Notes: generated from the sequence alone by a model not told the origin. 64,000 nt of DNA from Nitrospira sp. Ga0074138 (GCA_001464735.1 LNDU01000039.1:159280-223279), one strand, 5' to 3'. Numbered from the stretch's first letter, positions 17,585-27,448 are shown. Program-made: numbers and translations.

Positions 17585-18589
17585 ATGCGAGAATTTCCAC
17601 TTACGTTAAATCGCTTTATCATTCAGAGTCAGGCCTCCCACCAAGGGGCGACGGGAGAATTTTCCAGTCTGTTGACCCAGATCGGTCTTGTCGGCAAGCT
17701 CATTTCTGAAGATCTGCGGCGCGCCGGGCTGATCAACATTCTTGGAACGACCGGCGACACGAACGTGCAGGGAGAAACGGTCAAGAAACTGGACGCACTC
17801 GCCAACGATGACTTCGTCAAGGTCTTTCAACACAGCGGGTATGTTTGCGCATTGGCTTCGGAAGAAATGGAAAAGCCGATCTCAATGCCGGGGAATTGGC
17901 CGCAGGGGAAGTATATGCTGCTGTTTGATCCTCTAGATGGCTCCTCCAATACGGACAACAATATGCCTCTCGGGGCCATTTTTTCCGTGCTCAAGTATGA
18001 TCGGGCTGACCGTTTGCCCACCGAAGGCGATATGATCCGTCGGGGAACCGAACAAGTGGCGGCTGGTTACCTGCTGTACGGATCGAGCACGATGCTGGTG
18101 TATACTGTCGGGGAGGGCGTGTATGGATTCACGCTTGAACCCGGCATTGGAGAGTATCTTCTGTCACACGTGCAGGTCAGAATTCCTGACAAGGGCAAGG
18201 TCTACGCTGCCAACGAAGGGAACTATAACAAGTGGTCGGAGGGAACGAGGAAGTATGTGGATGCGCTCAAGGTCAGCGATAAGGCAACCGGTCGTCCGTA
18301 CAGCGCTCGGTATTCTGGCTGTTTGGTGGCCGATGTGCATCGCCTGTTGCTCGGAGGCGGGATCTATCTCTATCCGGGCGAAGCCGACAAGCCAGAAGGG
18401 AAGCTTCGGCTGCTCTACGAGGCGAATCCACTGGCCTTTGTCGTCGAGCAGGCTGGCGGAAAAGCCTCGACGGGTACAGCGAGAATTCTGGAAGTGGAAC
18501 CTAAAAAATTGCACCAGCGTGTGCCATTGATCATTGGGAGCCGTCTGGATGTTGAGCAGGCGGAAGCGTACATTCAGGGGAGAGCGTAA
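17585..18589 (+). CDS. fbp: Fructose-1,6-bisphosphatase, class I
   Basis: A 334-residue enzyme with the class I metal and substrate signature FDPLDGSSNTDNN near residues 115-127, and YSARYSGCLVADVHRLL and GGIYLYPG further on. It removes the 1-phosphate of fructose-1,6-bisphosphate in gluconeogenesis. The start at 17585 (MREFPLTLNRFI) fits the family's N-terminus; an in-frame codon at 17543 adds unconserved residues. It is followed after 43 nt by class I aldolase, giving a gluconeogenic pair as expected for an autotroph; the autotrophy link is inference. Confidence 0.93.
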   Translation: MREFPLTLNRFIIQSQASHQGATGEFSSLLTQIGLVGKLISEDLRRAGLINILGTTGDTNVQGETVKKLDALANDDFVKVFQHSGYVCALASEEMEKPISMPGNWPQGKYMLLFDPLDGSSNTDNNMPLGAIFSVLKYDRADRLPTEGDMIRRGTEQVAAGYLLYGSSTMLVYTVGEGVYGFTLEPGIGEYLLSHVQVRIPDKGKVYAANEGNYNKWSEGTRKYVDALKVSDKATGRPYSARYSGCLVADVHRLLLGGGIYLYPGEADKPEGKLRLLYEANPLAFVVEQAGGKASTGTARILEVEPKKLHQRVPLIIGSRLDVEQAEAYIQGRA

Positions 18590-18632
18590 ATACTCACGTC
18601 GTGTGACACTGGGACGTTCTCGGGAGGGAATC

Positions 18633-19556
18633 ATGGGAGATCGAGTTCAAGAGATCCTCAGTTGGTACGGGAGTGACAATGCCGGGACGAAGACCAACAT
18701 TGCGCGCATGTTGCGCTCCGGCAAGTTGGCGGGGACCGGCAAGTTGGTCATTTTACCGGTGGATCAAGGATTCGAGCATGGGCCGGCGAGGAGTTTTGCG
18801 CCGAATCCGTTCGGCTATAACCCGCACTATCACTTTCAACTTGCGATTGATGCCGGATGTAATGCCTATGCCGCGCCACTGGGCTTTCTGGAAGCCGGGG
18901 TCAATGAGTTTGCGGGTCAGATTCCCCTCATTCTCAAACTCAATAATCACGATGTGTTGCATGATGAGAAGGATCCGTTGCCCTCAGTAACCGGCAGTGT
19001 GAGGGATGCTCTTCGGTTGGGTTGTTCGGCCGTCGGGTTCACGATCTATCCCGGTTCTTCCCATTGCAACGCCATGTATGAGCAATTGCAAGCGATTGCT
19101 GAGGAAGCGAAAGATAGTGGCCTTGCTGTGGTCGTGTGGTCCTATCCGCGAGGGTCGGTGTTGAGTAAGGAAGGTGAGACGGCTATGGATGTAGTTGCGT
19201 ATGCGGCGCAGATTGCGGCTCAATTGGGCGCCCACATTATCAAGGTGAAATTGCCGACTGCGCATTTGGAACAAGCTGCTGCCAAGAAAGTGTATGAATC
19301 GACACAAATTCCGATCAAGACTCTGGCGGAGCGAGTGAAGCATGTCGTCCAGAGCTCGTTCGATGGTCGTCGGATCGTTATCTTCTCAGGCGGGGCTAAG
19401 AGCGAAGATAAAAACGTATTCGAAGAAGCTCGAGCCATTCGGGATGGTGGAGGATTTGGCTCGATCATCGGACGGAATTCATTCCAGCGTCCAAAGGCGG
19501 AGGCAACGAAGTTTCTGCACACTATCATGGGGATTTACAGCGGCGAGATTCAGTGA
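18633..19556 (+). CDS. fbaB: Fructose-bisphosphate aldolase, class I (FbaB/DhnA type)
   Basis: A 307-residue class I (Schiff-base) aldolase of the archaeal/DhnA type. The start at 18633 has a good ribosome site (cgggagg, 18620-18626). The conserved opening LVILPVDQGFEHGPARSF, the Schiff-base lysine region HIIKVKLPT near residue 203 and the phosphate site SGGAKSEDKNVFEEA and GGFGSIIGRNSFQR are all present. It condenses two triose phosphates to fructose-1,6-bisphosphate, directly upstream of the Fbp reaction. Confidence 0.93.
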   Translation: MGDRVQEILSWYGSDNAGTKTNIARMLRSGKLAGTGKLVILPVDQGFEHGPARSFAPNPFGYNPHYHFQLAIDAGCNAYAAPLGFLEAGVNEFAGQIPLILKLNNHDVLHDEKDPLPSVTGSVRDALRLGCSAVGFTIYPGSSHCNAMYEQLQAIAEEAKDSGLAVVVWSYPRGSVLSKEGETAMDVVAYAAQIAAQLGAHIIKVKLPTAHLEQAAAKKVYESTQIPIKTLAERVKHVVQSSFDGRRIVIFSGGAKSEDKNVFEEARAIRDGGGFGSIIGRNSFQRPKAEATKFLHTIMGIYSGEIQ

Positions 19557-19591
19557 TCTTTCTGCAGTATTGATACGAGCGAAATGGCACC

Positions 19592-21142
19592 ATGAATCAA
19601 GTAGATTTTGAACACAAACCGCCTCGCGGAATTAAAAGGTGGGTGGTTGGCGCAACCTTGTTAACGGTTGGGATCATCATAGGCTTTGTGGTTGCTTCGG
19701 ACCTCGGCTGGTTGCCTTCGGGACATGCGGTTCCCGATGCATCTTCCATTGCCCCGACGCTCCCCGTCGCCAGACCTGTCTCGACCGCCCCCCAGCCTGT
19801 GCTGAGTGGGAGCAATCAAACGTTCGTGGATATTGCCAAGTCGGTGAAACCGGCAGTGGTGAATATCTACGCGACTAAGAGCGGACGTTCTGAAGGTTCC
19901 GGCACGGCGCCGTTCGATGACCCATTGTTTAGAAAGTTTTTCGGCGACGAGTTTTTTAAAAAGTTTGAACACCCGAAAGAACGAAAAGAGCGGGGGCTTG
20001 GGTCCGGCGTGATCGTCGAATCAAACGGACTCATCATCACCAACAATCATGTGGTCGGCAAGGCGGATGAAATTCGCGTCACCCTGTCGGATAAGCGCGA
20101 ATTTAAGGCGAAGCTGATCGGGACCGATCCTAAGACCGATGTGGCCGTCGTGAAGATCGACGCGACGGGGCTTCCGACCGTCGCCTGGGCCGATTCAGAC
20201 AAACTGGAAGTCGGGGAGTTTGTCCTAGCCGTCGGGAATCCGTTCGGACTGACACAGACCGTGACTTTGGGGATCGTCAGTGCCCTTGGACGGGCCGCTG
20301 GTATTGCAGAGTACGAAGATTTCATCCAAACGGATGCAGCCATCAACCCTGGCAACTCCGGTGGAGCCTTGGTCAATGTGCGGGCCGAGTTGGTAGGGAT
20401 CAATACAGCCATTTTTAGTCAGAGTGGCGGGAACATGGGGATCGGTTTTGCCGTGCCGAGCAATATGGCACAGTCCATTATGGGCCAACTCGTGCAAACG
20501 GGAAAAGTCGTCCGTGGGTGGCTTGGGGTCTCTATTCAGGAGTTGACGCCGGAATTGGCCTCTCAGTTTGGCATCACGGAGACAAAGGGTGTGCTCGTCA
20601 GTGATGTCATGGACGACAGCCCGGCGAAAAAGGCCGGATTCGAACGAGCCGACGTCATCATCGAGTATGATGGCAAGTCGATGGATTCACCAACCCACCT
20701 GCGCAATGCTGTGGCCCAGACTGCGGTTGGAAAGAAAGTTGTGGTTAAGATTATTCGGGATAAGAAACCCAAAACCATTGATCTCACCATCGTCGAGCAG
20801 CCCAAGTCGATGTCACAAAGCGGCGATGAAGAGGGAGGGGATTCAGCCACGCCGACGGGAATACTTTCCAGTCTTGATGTGCGAGATCTCACGGAAGAAT
20901 TAGCTGGCCGATATGGGCTCAAATCCAGTGAACGGGGCGTGGTGATTGTTCGGGTCAAGCCTGGGAGCACGGCGGAAGAACTGGGAGTTCGTGAGGGGGA
21001 TATCGTGCTCGAGGTGAATCGCCAAGCCGTCACGTCCGTGAAAAACTTTGAGCGAATCGCTGGCAAATTACCGAAAGATCAAGCCGTCTTGCTGTTGTTG
21101 AAACGCCAGGGGCGGACGATCTATCTCACGCTTCGCCCATGA
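19592..21142 (+). CDS. degP: Periplasmic serine protease of the HtrA/DegP family
   Basis: A 516-residue Deg protease. An N-terminal hydrophobic segment (residues about 15-32) is a signal peptide or membrane anchor. The trypsin-like domain contains the triad His153 (TNNHVVG), Asp183 (TDVAVVKI) and Ser256 (GNSGGAL). Two PDZ domains follow, about residues 285-380 (GWLGVSIQELTPELASQFG) and 420-510, as in DegP. It degrades or refolds misfolded envelope proteins. A linker with phenylalanine-rich FFGDEFFKKF before the protease domain matches the regulatory LA-loop region of DegP-type enzymes. Confidence 0.92.
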   Translation: MNQVDFEHKPPRGIKRWVVGATLLTVGIIIGFVVASDLGWLPSGHAVPDASSIAPTLPVARPVSTAPQPVLSGSNQTFVDIAKSVKPAVVNIYATKSGRSEGSGTAPFDDPLFRKFFGDEFFKKFEHPKERKERGLGSGVIVESNGLIITNNHVVGKADEIRVTLSDKREFKAKLIGTDPKTDVAVVKIDATGLPTVAWADSDKLEVGEFVLAVGNPFGLTQTVTLGIVSALGRAAGIAEYEDFIQTDAAINPGNSGGALVNVRAELVGINTAIFSQSGGNMGIGFAVPSNMAQSIMGQLVQTGKVVRGWLGVSIQELTPELASQFGITETKGVLVSDVMDDSPAKKAGFERADVIIEYDGKSMDSPTHLRNAVAQTAVGKKVVVKIIRDKKPKTIDLTIVEQPKSMSQSGDEEGGDSATPTGILSSLDVRDLTEELAGRYGLKSSERGVVIVRVKPGSTAEELGVREGDIVLEVNRQAVTSVKNFERIAGKLPKDQAVLLLLKRQGRTIYLTLRP

Positions 21143-21197
21143 GCCAGTCGGTAGGCAGACCGTCATACAGTGACTGCAGAAATCCTAGACTCTTCAC

Positions 21198-21917
21198 GTG
21201 AGTAACCACACCGTGGCTCTCGTCCCTGCCGCTGGACGAGGTCTCCGCATGGGCGGCGCTACTCCCAAACAATTTCTCGCCTTAGGCGGTGAACCGCTGG
21301 TGGCCCACTCGCTTCGTGTGCTTCAGAACTCTCCCGTCATCCACGAGATTATACTGGCTGTGCCAGAGGCCGACCTCGACTATTGCCTCAACGACCTTGC
21401 CGTTCGATATGGATTCTCAAAAATCACGAGGGTGGTCGCGGGTGGAAAAGAGCGCCAGGATTCGGTCCGGCATGCCATCGAGCACGTGCCCGTGGAGGCA
21501 GATATCGTGGTCGTTCATGATGCGGTACGACCGTTCCTGACTCTGGATATGGTGGCTCATGTGGTCGAGGCGGCTCGCCGCGTGGGCGGGGCCATTGTGG
21601 CCTTGCCGATGCGTGATACGGTCAAACAGGTTGGAAACAATCATCATATCGAACGAACTGTCGATCGCGGGCCGCTCTGGTTGGCACAGACGCCACAGGC
21701 GTTCCGACGTGATCGATTGTTGGACGCCCACCGGAAAGCTCATGCGGACGGTGTGCGCGCCACCGATGATGCGTTTTTGTTCGAATGGGCAGGTCACCCA
21801 GTCGTGGTGGTGGAAGGGAGCGGAGAGAACATTAAGGTCACGAGGCCTGAAGATATGGTAATCGGTGAGGCTATCTGGGCCTCCCGTCAGTCTGAACGCA
21901 TGAAGGGGACAACATGA
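21198..21917 (+). CDS. ispD: 2-C-methyl-D-erythritol 4-phosphate cytidylyltransferase
   Basis: A 239-residue enzyme starting at GTG 21198. The CTP-binding signature VPAAGRGLRMGGATPKQFL, plus VHDAVRPFL, QTPQAFRR and TDDAFL, identify IspD of the non-mevalonate isoprenoid pathway. Its last codon overlaps the ispF start (ATGA), so both pathway enzymes are coupled, a common arrangement. They supply undecaprenyl phosphate and quinones. Confidence 0.95.
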   Translation: MSNHTVALVPAAGRGLRMGGATPKQFLALGGEPLVAHSLRVLQNSPVIHEIILAVPEADLDYCLNDLAVRYGFSKITRVVAGGKERQDSVRHAIEHVPVEADIVVVHDAVRPFLTLDMVAHVVEAARRVGGAIVALPMRDTVKQVGNNHHIERTVDRGPLWLAQTPQAFRRDRLLDAHRKAHADGVRATDDAFLFEWAGHPVVVVEGSGENIKVTRPEDMVIGEAIWASRQSERMKGTT

Positions 21918-22399
21918 GCAAGGGATTTCGTATTGGGTATGGCTATGACGTCCATCCATTGGGGCCAGGGCGTAAACTGATTCTTGGCGGGGTAGAAATT
22001 CCCCATAGCAAAGGTTTGGTTGGTCATTCTGACTCCGATGTGCTGGTTCATGCCGTTTGCGATGCTTTGTTGGGTGCAATGGGAGAGGGAGATTTGGGAC
22101 GGCACTACCCCAGTTCGGACCCTAAGTACAAAGGAATCTCGAGCCTCAAACTGTTGGAAGATGTCATGTCGAAGCTGAAAGTGAGGGGGTATCGAGTGGG
22201 AAATATTGACACTGTGATCGTGGCTCAAGCGCCCCGTCTTGGACCGCATCTCGCGGCGATGCAGAAGATCATGGCGGAAGCCGCCGGCGTCCTCCCTGAG
22301 TCAGTCAATGTCAAGGTGAAGAGCGGAGAAGGGTTAGATGCCGTGGGTCATGAGGAGGGCATGATCGCCCATGCCGTTTGTTTGATCGAGCCGGCCTGA
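21914..22399 (+). CDS. ispF: 2-C-methyl-D-erythritol 2,4-cyclodiphosphate synthase
   Basis: A 161-residue enzyme of normal length. Zinc ligands are in GYGYDVHPL (Asp, His) and in GHSDSDVLVHAVCDALLGA; the ring-forming region includes DLGRHYPSSDPKYKG, and the C-terminal signature VKVKSGEGLDAVGHEEGM is typical. It forms the cyclic diphosphate from the IspE product. It is translated from within the end of ispD. Confidence 0.95.
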   Translation: MSKGFRIGYGYDVHPLGPGRKLILGGVEIPHSKGLVGHSDSDVLVHAVCDALLGAMGEGDLGRHYPSSDPKYKGISSLKLLEDVMSKLKVRGYRVGNIDTVIVAQAPRLGPHLAAMQKIMAEAAGVLPESVNVKVKSGEGLDAVGHEEGMIAHAVCLIEPA

Positions 22400-22419
22400 G
22401 GTCGTAGGATATACTACTG

Positions 22420-23076
22420 ATGCTGGCGCACATTAAACAAGATTTCAAGGCGGTCTTTGATCGAGATCCGGCGGCAACAAGCCAGCTGGAGGTTATCCTT
22501 ACGTATGCAGGCTTCCATGCGTTGTTGGCGTATCGAATTTCCCATTACCTCAAGTCGATGGGCGTTCCCTTCCTCCCGCGTGCGATTTCACAACTGGCCC
22601 GCTGGGTGACCGGTGTGGAGATTCATCCTGCCGCAAAAATTGGGACAGGATTTTTCATCGACCATGGCATGGGAGTCGTTATCGGTGAGACGGCAGAGAT
22701 CGGCGATTACGTGACCCTCTTCCAAGGCGTGACGTTGGGCGGAACCGGTAAGGAACGCGGCAAGCGTCACCCGACGTTGGGCAATCACGTGGTGGTTGGG
22801 GCAGGGGCTAAGATTCTTGGCGGGATCACGATTGGCGACAATGTGAAGATTGGGGCCAATTCTGTCGTGTTGAAGAATGTTCCTCCCAATTCGACGGTCA
22901 TCGGCGTGCCGGGCCGTGTGATCAAGTCCCTGGGCGAACGCCTGCCGGATGCGACGATGGATCAAGTCGATTTGCCAGACCCCATCAGCGATCGCTTCCT
23001 GGCGCTTGAGCAGGAATTGATGGAACTCCGAAAAAGACTCGAAAATCCTGATGAGAAGTCCAATCCGTGCCAGTGA
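22420..23076 (+). CDS. cysE: Serine O-acetyltransferase
   Basis: A 218-residue left-handed beta-helix acetyltransferase (short CysE form). The N-terminal helical part precedes hexapeptide repeats with the catalytic signature [19 protein letters not shown], then [19 protein letters not shown] and [13 protein letters not shown]. It makes O-acetylserine for cysteine synthesis. The C-terminal 40 residues end in a charged helix ([13 protein letters not shown]). It ends the ispD-ispF-cysE group; a GC-rich hairpin follows. Confidence 0.93.
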   Translation: MLAHIKQDFKAVFDRDPAATSQLEVILTYAGFHALLAYRISHYLKSMGVPFLPRAISQLARWVTGVEIHPAAKIGTGFFIDHGMGVVIGETAEIGDYVTLFQGVTLGGTGKERGKRHPTLGNHVVVGAGAKILGGITIGDNVKIGANSVVLKNVPPNSTVIGVPGRVIKSLGERLPDATMDQVDLPDPISDRFLALEQELMELRKRLENPDEKSNPCQ

Positions 23077-23107
23077 CTGATACGGGCAGACTCGCGGACG
23101 AAATCAA

Positions 23108-23134
23108 TCCGGCGCGGCGTGGTGGCGCGCCGGA
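23108..23134. terminator. GC-rich hairpin between convergent genes
   Basis: A perfect 9-bp inverted repeat (tccggcgcg / cgcgccgga) with a 9-nt loop lies between the convergent cysE and PsiF-repeat genes. No long T-run follows on either strand, so it is either a weak bidirectional terminator or simply an RNA 3'-end stabiliser. Confidence 0.6.
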
Positions 23135-23143
23135 ATAACAGGA

Positions 23144-23464
23144 CTAGGCTGAGAGGCAATCGCTCATGAATTGCTTCCGCTCGTCGCCCTTCAACTTCTT
23201 GTCGCCAGCCTCTTTATTGCACGTCTTCATCTTATTCTGCTGAGAGCCCTTCCCGCCTCCGCCTTTCTCTGACTTGGCGGAGAGACAGTCCTTCATAAAC
23301 TCCTTTCGCTCGTCTCCTTTTCCTTCGCCAAACCCCTTCGCGTTCGCCTGTTCGCTGCAGACCTTCATCTTGTTCTGTTGTTGAGGTGCGGCGACGGCGA
23401 ATGGAGTCGCTCCCAGGCTAAACATGAACAATGCAACGGTGATCACACGTAGCGCTGTCGACAT
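23144..23464 (-). CDS. PsiF-repeat secreted protein
   Basis: A 106-residue protein with a signal peptide (MSTALRVITVALFMFSLGA, cleavage near AVAA) and two copies of the PsiF repeat: NKMKVCSEQANAKGFGEGKG and NKMKTCNKEAGDKKLKGDER, each with two conserved cysteines and ending in the KDCLSA/SDCLSA box. Family members are small periplasmic proteins first noted as phosphate-starvation inducible in E. coli; molecular function is unknown. A Gly/Lys linker joins the repeats. Ribosome site aggaga is close to the start. Confidence 0.9.
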   Translation of the reverse strand: MSTALRVITVALFMFSLGATPFAVAAPQQQNKMKVCSEQANAKGFGEGKGDERKEFMKDCLSAKSEKGGGGKGSQQNKMKTCNKEAGDKKLKGDERKQFMSDCLSA

Positions 23465-23749
23465 ACCAATTCTCCTTTATGGTGAGAGGTGAGATACCCG
23501 TCCGAGCGGCATCTTAGCAAAAAAATACGTACTTGTCTGTCAGGAATGGCTTGGGGGCTGTTGTGCATCAGCGATCTATGGGCGAAGAGAGCCTGTGTAG
23601 GACGAGAGCCACTGAGAACAAAGTTAGGGCTTAGCACTCAACAAGACAGGATGATTTCTTCGGAAGAAAAGGATATTCTCTGAAGGAAATCAATACAACG
23701 TAGCGGCATCCATCTTGACGTATGTGGGTGGGAAGAGGGAAGGATAGTT
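23465..23749. other. Intergenic region between divergent genes
   Basis: A 285-nt divergent spacer that must hold the promoters of the PsiF-repeat gene (left) and the PEP mutase fusion (right). I see no convincing operator, RNA or coding sequence; the two short open frames here lack family features and ribosome sites. Confidence 0.5.
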
Positions 23750-25384
23750 ATGAGCTCAACCCCGGGCATCGCCCCAGCGCGACAGTTTAGGAACCTGCTT
23801 GAGTCAGATCAGTTGGAATTCATCTGTGAAGCCCATAACGGCTTGAGTGCAAAGATCGTTCAAGAAGCCGGCTTTCGTGGTATTTGGGCCAGCGGCCTTT
23901 CCATCTCAGCCCAATTTGGAGTTCGTGACAACAACGAGGCCAGCTGGACTCAAGTTCTGGACAATCTGGAATTCATGTCCGATGCGGCCACGATTCCCAT
24001 TCTCCTTGATGGCGATACGGGATACGGCAACTTCAACAACATGCAGCGACTCGTCCGCAAACTGGAGCAGCGCCATATTGCTGCGGTCTGCATTGAAGAC
24101 AAGCTCTTCCCTAAGACCAATAGTTTTATTAAGGGCGATGCTCAACCGATGGCGGACATGCATGAATTCTGCGGGAAGATCAAAGCGGGCAAAGACGCTC
24201 AAGTTGACCCTGATTTTTGCATTATCGCCAGGGTGGAAGCGTTTATTTGTGGCTGGGGGTTGGCGGAAGCGCTACGCCGAGCCGAGGCCTATCGTCAAGC
24301 CGGTGCGGACGGGATCCTCATTCATAGCGCGCTGTCGGTGCCGGATGAGATCCTGTCGTTCAAACAGGAATGGGGCAATCGATGTCCTGTCGTGATTGTG
24401 CCGACCAAATATTACGCCACGCCCACCGACGTGTTTCGGCAACATGGATTCTCAATGGTTATTTGGGCCAATCATATGCTCCGAACCGCTGTGGCCGCCA
24501 TGCAGAAAACCGCGCGGACTTTGAAGGAACAGCAACATCTACTCTCCGTTGAAGACAAAGTTGCGCCGGTTTCAGAAATCTTCAGGCTGCAAAATGCCGC
24601 AGAGTTACAAGATGCGGAAGACCGCTATCTTCCTCGAGGTGCAGAGAATACCAGCGCCATCGTGTTGGCGGCTTCCCGAGGGGAGGAGCTTCGTGAACTC
24701 ACCGAGCACCAACCCAAGACGATGGTGAAAATTCAGGGAACGCCGATCCTTGCCCGCATTGTAGATGCCTACAATGCCGTGGGGATCAAGGACATCACCG
24801 TCGTTCGTGGCTATAAAAAGGAGGCGGTGACGCTGCCGAACCTGACCTATTTGGATAACGATGACTTTGCCGACACCGGTGAGTTGGATTCGCTGGACAA
24901 AGCAGTGCGTGCCCGGAAAGGGTTGGCCAAGGACCTGATCATCTCGTACGGCGACGTGCTGTTCAATAAGTACATTCCTCAGGCCCTTTGTCAGGAAAAA
25001 GAGGACTTTGTAGTCTTTGTAGACAGCGATTGGCAGAACCAGAGTAGCTATGCCCGTCTGGGAGGCTTTGCCGAATGCACGTTGCCGAATTCAAGGAAAG
25101 CCTTCAATGCCAAGATCTATCTTAAACAATTAGGGAATCTGGCACCTCAAGAAAGCATTCATGGAGTCTGGATGGGGTTTCTCAAAGTGTCTCCCGCCGG
25201 GGCTGTCCACCTTCAGGCGATCCTCGCTGAGATATTAGCTGATCCAGCGAATCGCAAAGCCGGCATTCCCGTTCTATTGCAAGAACTGTTGAAGCGGCAA
25301 CTCTCTGTTCGTGTGCTCTATACGGTCGGCCACTGGCTTGATATCAACAGCCTTGATGATGTGGTTCAGGCGGGCAATTTTTGA
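23750..25384 (+). CDS. aepX: Phosphoenolpyruvate mutase fused to a nucleotidyltransferase
   Basis: A 544-residue two-domain protein. Residues about 10-290 form an isocitrate lyase/PEP mutase barrel with the metal motif DGDTGYGN (near 88) and the mutase signature [10 protein letters not shown] (near 116), which separates PEP mutases from lyases; it would convert PEP to phosphonopyruvate, making a C-P bond. From about residue 300 a sugar-nucleotidyltransferase-like domain follows ([36 protein letters not shown]), as in fusions proposed to activate a phosphonate with CTP. The first loop reads AAS where AAG is usual. No phosphonopyruvate decarboxylase or aminotransferase is nearby, so the pathway must be completed elsewhere. 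Confidence 0.9.
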   Translation: MSSTPGIAPARQFRNLLESDQLEFICEAHNGLSAKIVQEAGFRGIWASGLSISAQFGVRDNNEASWTQVLDNLEFMSDAATIPILLDGDTGYGNFNNMQRLVRKLEQRHIAAVCIEDKLFPKTNSFIKGDAQPMADMHEFCGKIKAGKDAQVDPDFCIIARVEAFICGWGLAEALRRAEAYRQAGADGILIHSALSVPDEILSFKQEWGNRCPVVIVPTKYYATPTDVFRQHGFSMVIWANHMLRTAVAAMQKTARTLKEQQHLLSVEDKVAPVSEIFRLQNAAELQDAEDRYLPRGAENTSAIVLAASRGEELRELTEHQPKTMVKIQGTPILARIVDAYNAVGIKDITVVRGYKKEAVTLPNLTYLDNDDFADTGELDSLDKAVRARKGLAKDLIISYGDVLFNKYIPQALCQEKEDFVVFVDSDWQNQSSYARLGGFAECTLPNSRKAFNAKIYLKQLGNLAPQESIHGVWMGFLKVSPAGAVHLQAILAEILADPANRKAGIPVLLQELLKRQLSVRVLYTVGHWLDINSLDDVVQAGNF

Positions 25385-25396
25385 CCCTTCGCGCAT

Positions 25397-26134
25397 TCAC
25401 TCATAATCCACCCGCACCAAAAATAGTCCCTGTGGGGGAGCTGTTTTGCCAGCTACTGAACGATCTCGTGCATCGAGAATGTGCTTGAGCCTGTCCGGCG
25501 GGCGTTTGTGCAAGCCGACCTCCGCAAGGGTGCCGACGATTGAACGGATCATCTGTTTCAGGAAACGGTCGGCATAGGCTTCGATTCGCAGCCGATCGCC
25601 TTCCCGGAAGACCGTGAATTGTTGCAGATGACAGATGGGATCGTCGTTGTCGGTGGGCTGGGTCTGGAACGAAGAAAAATCGTGCGAGCCGATCAGGGCC
25701 AGTCCTGCCTGATTCATTGCCGCGTCGTCAAGAGGCTGATAGATATGCCAGCAATAGTCACGCTCAACCGCCGGACGTTCCGGGCGATTCAGAATACGGT
25801 ATTCATACAGTTTGCCTTTGGCCGAATGTCTCGCGTGGAATGTATCCGGCATGAGCACGACTGATCGCACCACGATGCTCTTTGGGAGATGAGCGTTCAG
25901 CGCCCTGGTCCATTCTCGGGGCGTGATGTCACGGTTGATACGGAAACTTGCCACCTGTCCCATCGCGTGCACTCCTGCATCGGTGCGTCCGGCCCCGATG
26001 ACCGGTGTGTTGATTTGAGTGACGCCTGCAATGGCCGCTTCGACGGCTGCTTGAACTGTTGGCTGATCGGGCTGACGTTGCCAGCCTGCGTAGGCTGTGC
26101 CGTCATATTCGAGAGTCAGTTTGACGATAGGCAT
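25397..26134 (-). CDS. truA: tRNA pseudouridine(38-40) synthase
   Basis: A 245-residue TruA. The catalytic aspartate is in GAGRTDAGVHAMGQVASF; other family segments are LEYDGTAYAGWQRQP at the N-terminus and FLKQMIRSIVGTLAEVG near the C-terminus. It isomerises uridines in the anticodon stem-loop. It converges on the PEP mutase gene with only 12 nt between stops. Confidence 0.95.
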   Translation of the reverse strand: MPIVKLTLEYDGTAYAGWQRQPDQPTVQAAVEAAIAGVTQINTPVIGAGRTDAGVHAMGQVASFRINRDITPREWTRALNAHLPKSIVVRSVVLMPDTFHARHSAKGKLYEYRILNRPERPAVERDYCWHIYQPLDDAAMNQAGLALIGSHDFSSFQTQPTDNDDPICHLQQFTVFREGDRLRIEAYADRFLKQMIRSIVGTLAEVGLHKRPPDRLKHILDARDRSVAGKTAPPQGLFLVRVDYE

Positions 26135-26164
26135 GCAACACGTGGATGGCGATGAGTGAGACGA

Positions 26165-27448
26165 TCAGCGGATGTCCGGTCGATTATTAGTCAGGAATGA
26201 AACAATACCATGATAAAGGGATTGCGCGACATCGCGGACGAACGCAGGTTTTTTGAGGAGATCTTCCTCATCGGGGTTGGAAATATAGGCGATCTCGGCC
26301 AGGATGCTGGGCATGCTCGTAAACCTCAAGACATAAAATGGTGCGGTCTTGACGCCATGGTCGTTGACCACATATTGCCCGTTCATCTGGGAGACCATGG
26401 CTTCTTTTGCGTTCCACGCAAGCTCCAGGGACTCCTCGATTTTCTTCGCCGTTAAAAGATCTGCCACGAGATATTCCCATCCGACCCCGGTGTTGCTGAT
26501 CGGGGTGCCGTTTTCCCGTGCTGCGATCTCAAGCGCCCGCTGATCCTTGGCCTCCCCGAAGTGATAGATTTCGATTCCTTTGACCTGGCGTGAAGGATGC
26601 GAGTTGACATGGATGGAGACGAAGAGATCGGCTTCGCTGCTGTTCGCAAACCTGGCCCGATCTTCCAACTCAATAAACACATCACGGTCTCGGGTCATCA
26701 ACACACGCACCCCTGGCTGCTTACTTAGCAGTTCACGAAGCTGGAGCCCTACCTTAAGGGTAATATCCTTCTCCTCGGTCCTTTGGAGCCCCCGTGCGCC
26801 CGGATCTTTCCCCCCATGGCCGGGATCGATCACAATGGTTGTGTATCCCTTGGCACGTGGCGTGGCGGGTTGGGAGGCGGAAGAAGCTGACCGCTGAGAG
26901 ACTTTGCGTGAGTCAAGCGCGGAAGGAGGGACTGGGGCGTTGTGTGGAGTCACGTCAATGACCACGCGATGAGGATGGGACAGCGTGAAGTGCCTATAGG
27001 TCCGGAACGATGTGGTCGGAAGAGACACCGCGATCGCATGCGAGGGCAGTTGAGTGACCATGAAGGGTGACGGGATGGTCCCATCCGTGGCTCTCATTTG
27101 CGCTGGTTGGCTGAGCCATGCGTTGGGAAGGGCGATGACCACACGACTTGGATTGGCCGCTCGTTGCTCGATGACCGTCGTGTGACGATCGAGATCCAAC
27201 ACGAGTCTGGTTCTCTCTGGGCTCGTCATCACACGGAAATTGCGAACGGTAACGGGAGCGAGGGAAGCGGCCGTTCCTCTGATGCGGCTCTGTTCCGATG
27301 ACCGCACCGGTAAAGTACGGTGATCATCGGAGGACCACGCCCAAGCCGATGGGATCAGGATCCCGTATGCGGAGAGGAAGAAGATGGCAGTGGACGAGAG
27401 GAGGGTGAGGGGTTTAACGGAAAGCAGTCGAGGCTTTCGCATACGCAT
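26165..27448 (-). CDS. amiC: N-acetylmuramoyl-L-alanine amidase (AmiC type) with AMIN domain
   Basis: A 427-residue exported amidase. The start at 27448 (MRMRKPRLLSVKPLTLL) opens a signal peptide; an in-frame TTG at 27508 is unlikely and that stretch instead contains ttgaca, a possible -35 element. An AMIN domain (about residues 55-170) for septal peptidoglycan targeting is followed by the zinc amidase_3 domain with VIDPGHGGKDPGARG, EKDITLKVGLQL, RARFANSSEADLFVSIHVNS and LAEIAYISNPDEE. It cleaves peptide stems from glycan strands during cell separation. Only 30 nt separate it from truA on the same strand. Confidence 0.92.
   Translation of the reverse strand: MRMRKPRLLSVKPLTLLSSTAIFFLSAYGILIPSAWAWSSDDHRTLPVRSSEQSRIRGTAASLAPVTVRNFRVMTSPERTRLVLDLDRHTTVIEQRAANPSRVVIALPNAWLSQPAQMRATDGTIPSPFMVTQLPSHAIAVSLPTTSFRTYRHFTLSHPHRVVIDVTPHNAPVPPSALDSRKVSQRSASSASQPATPRAKGYTTIVIDPGHGGKDPGARGLQRTEEKDITLKVGLQLRELLSKQPGVRVLMTRDRDVFIELEDRARFANSSEADLFVSIHVNSHPSRQVKGIEIYHFGEAKDQRALEIAARENGTPISNTGVGWEYLVADLLTAKKIEESLELAWNAKEAMVSQMNGQYVVNDHGVKTAPFYVLRFTSMPSILAEIAYISNPDEEDLLKKPAFVRDVAQSLYHGIVSFLTNNRPDIR

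Noticed and set aside
23589..23625. A possible cobalamin riboswitch fragment (gccactg) before the PEP mutase gene
   Set aside because: Only a seven-base match; the B12 box and other conserved parts are missing.
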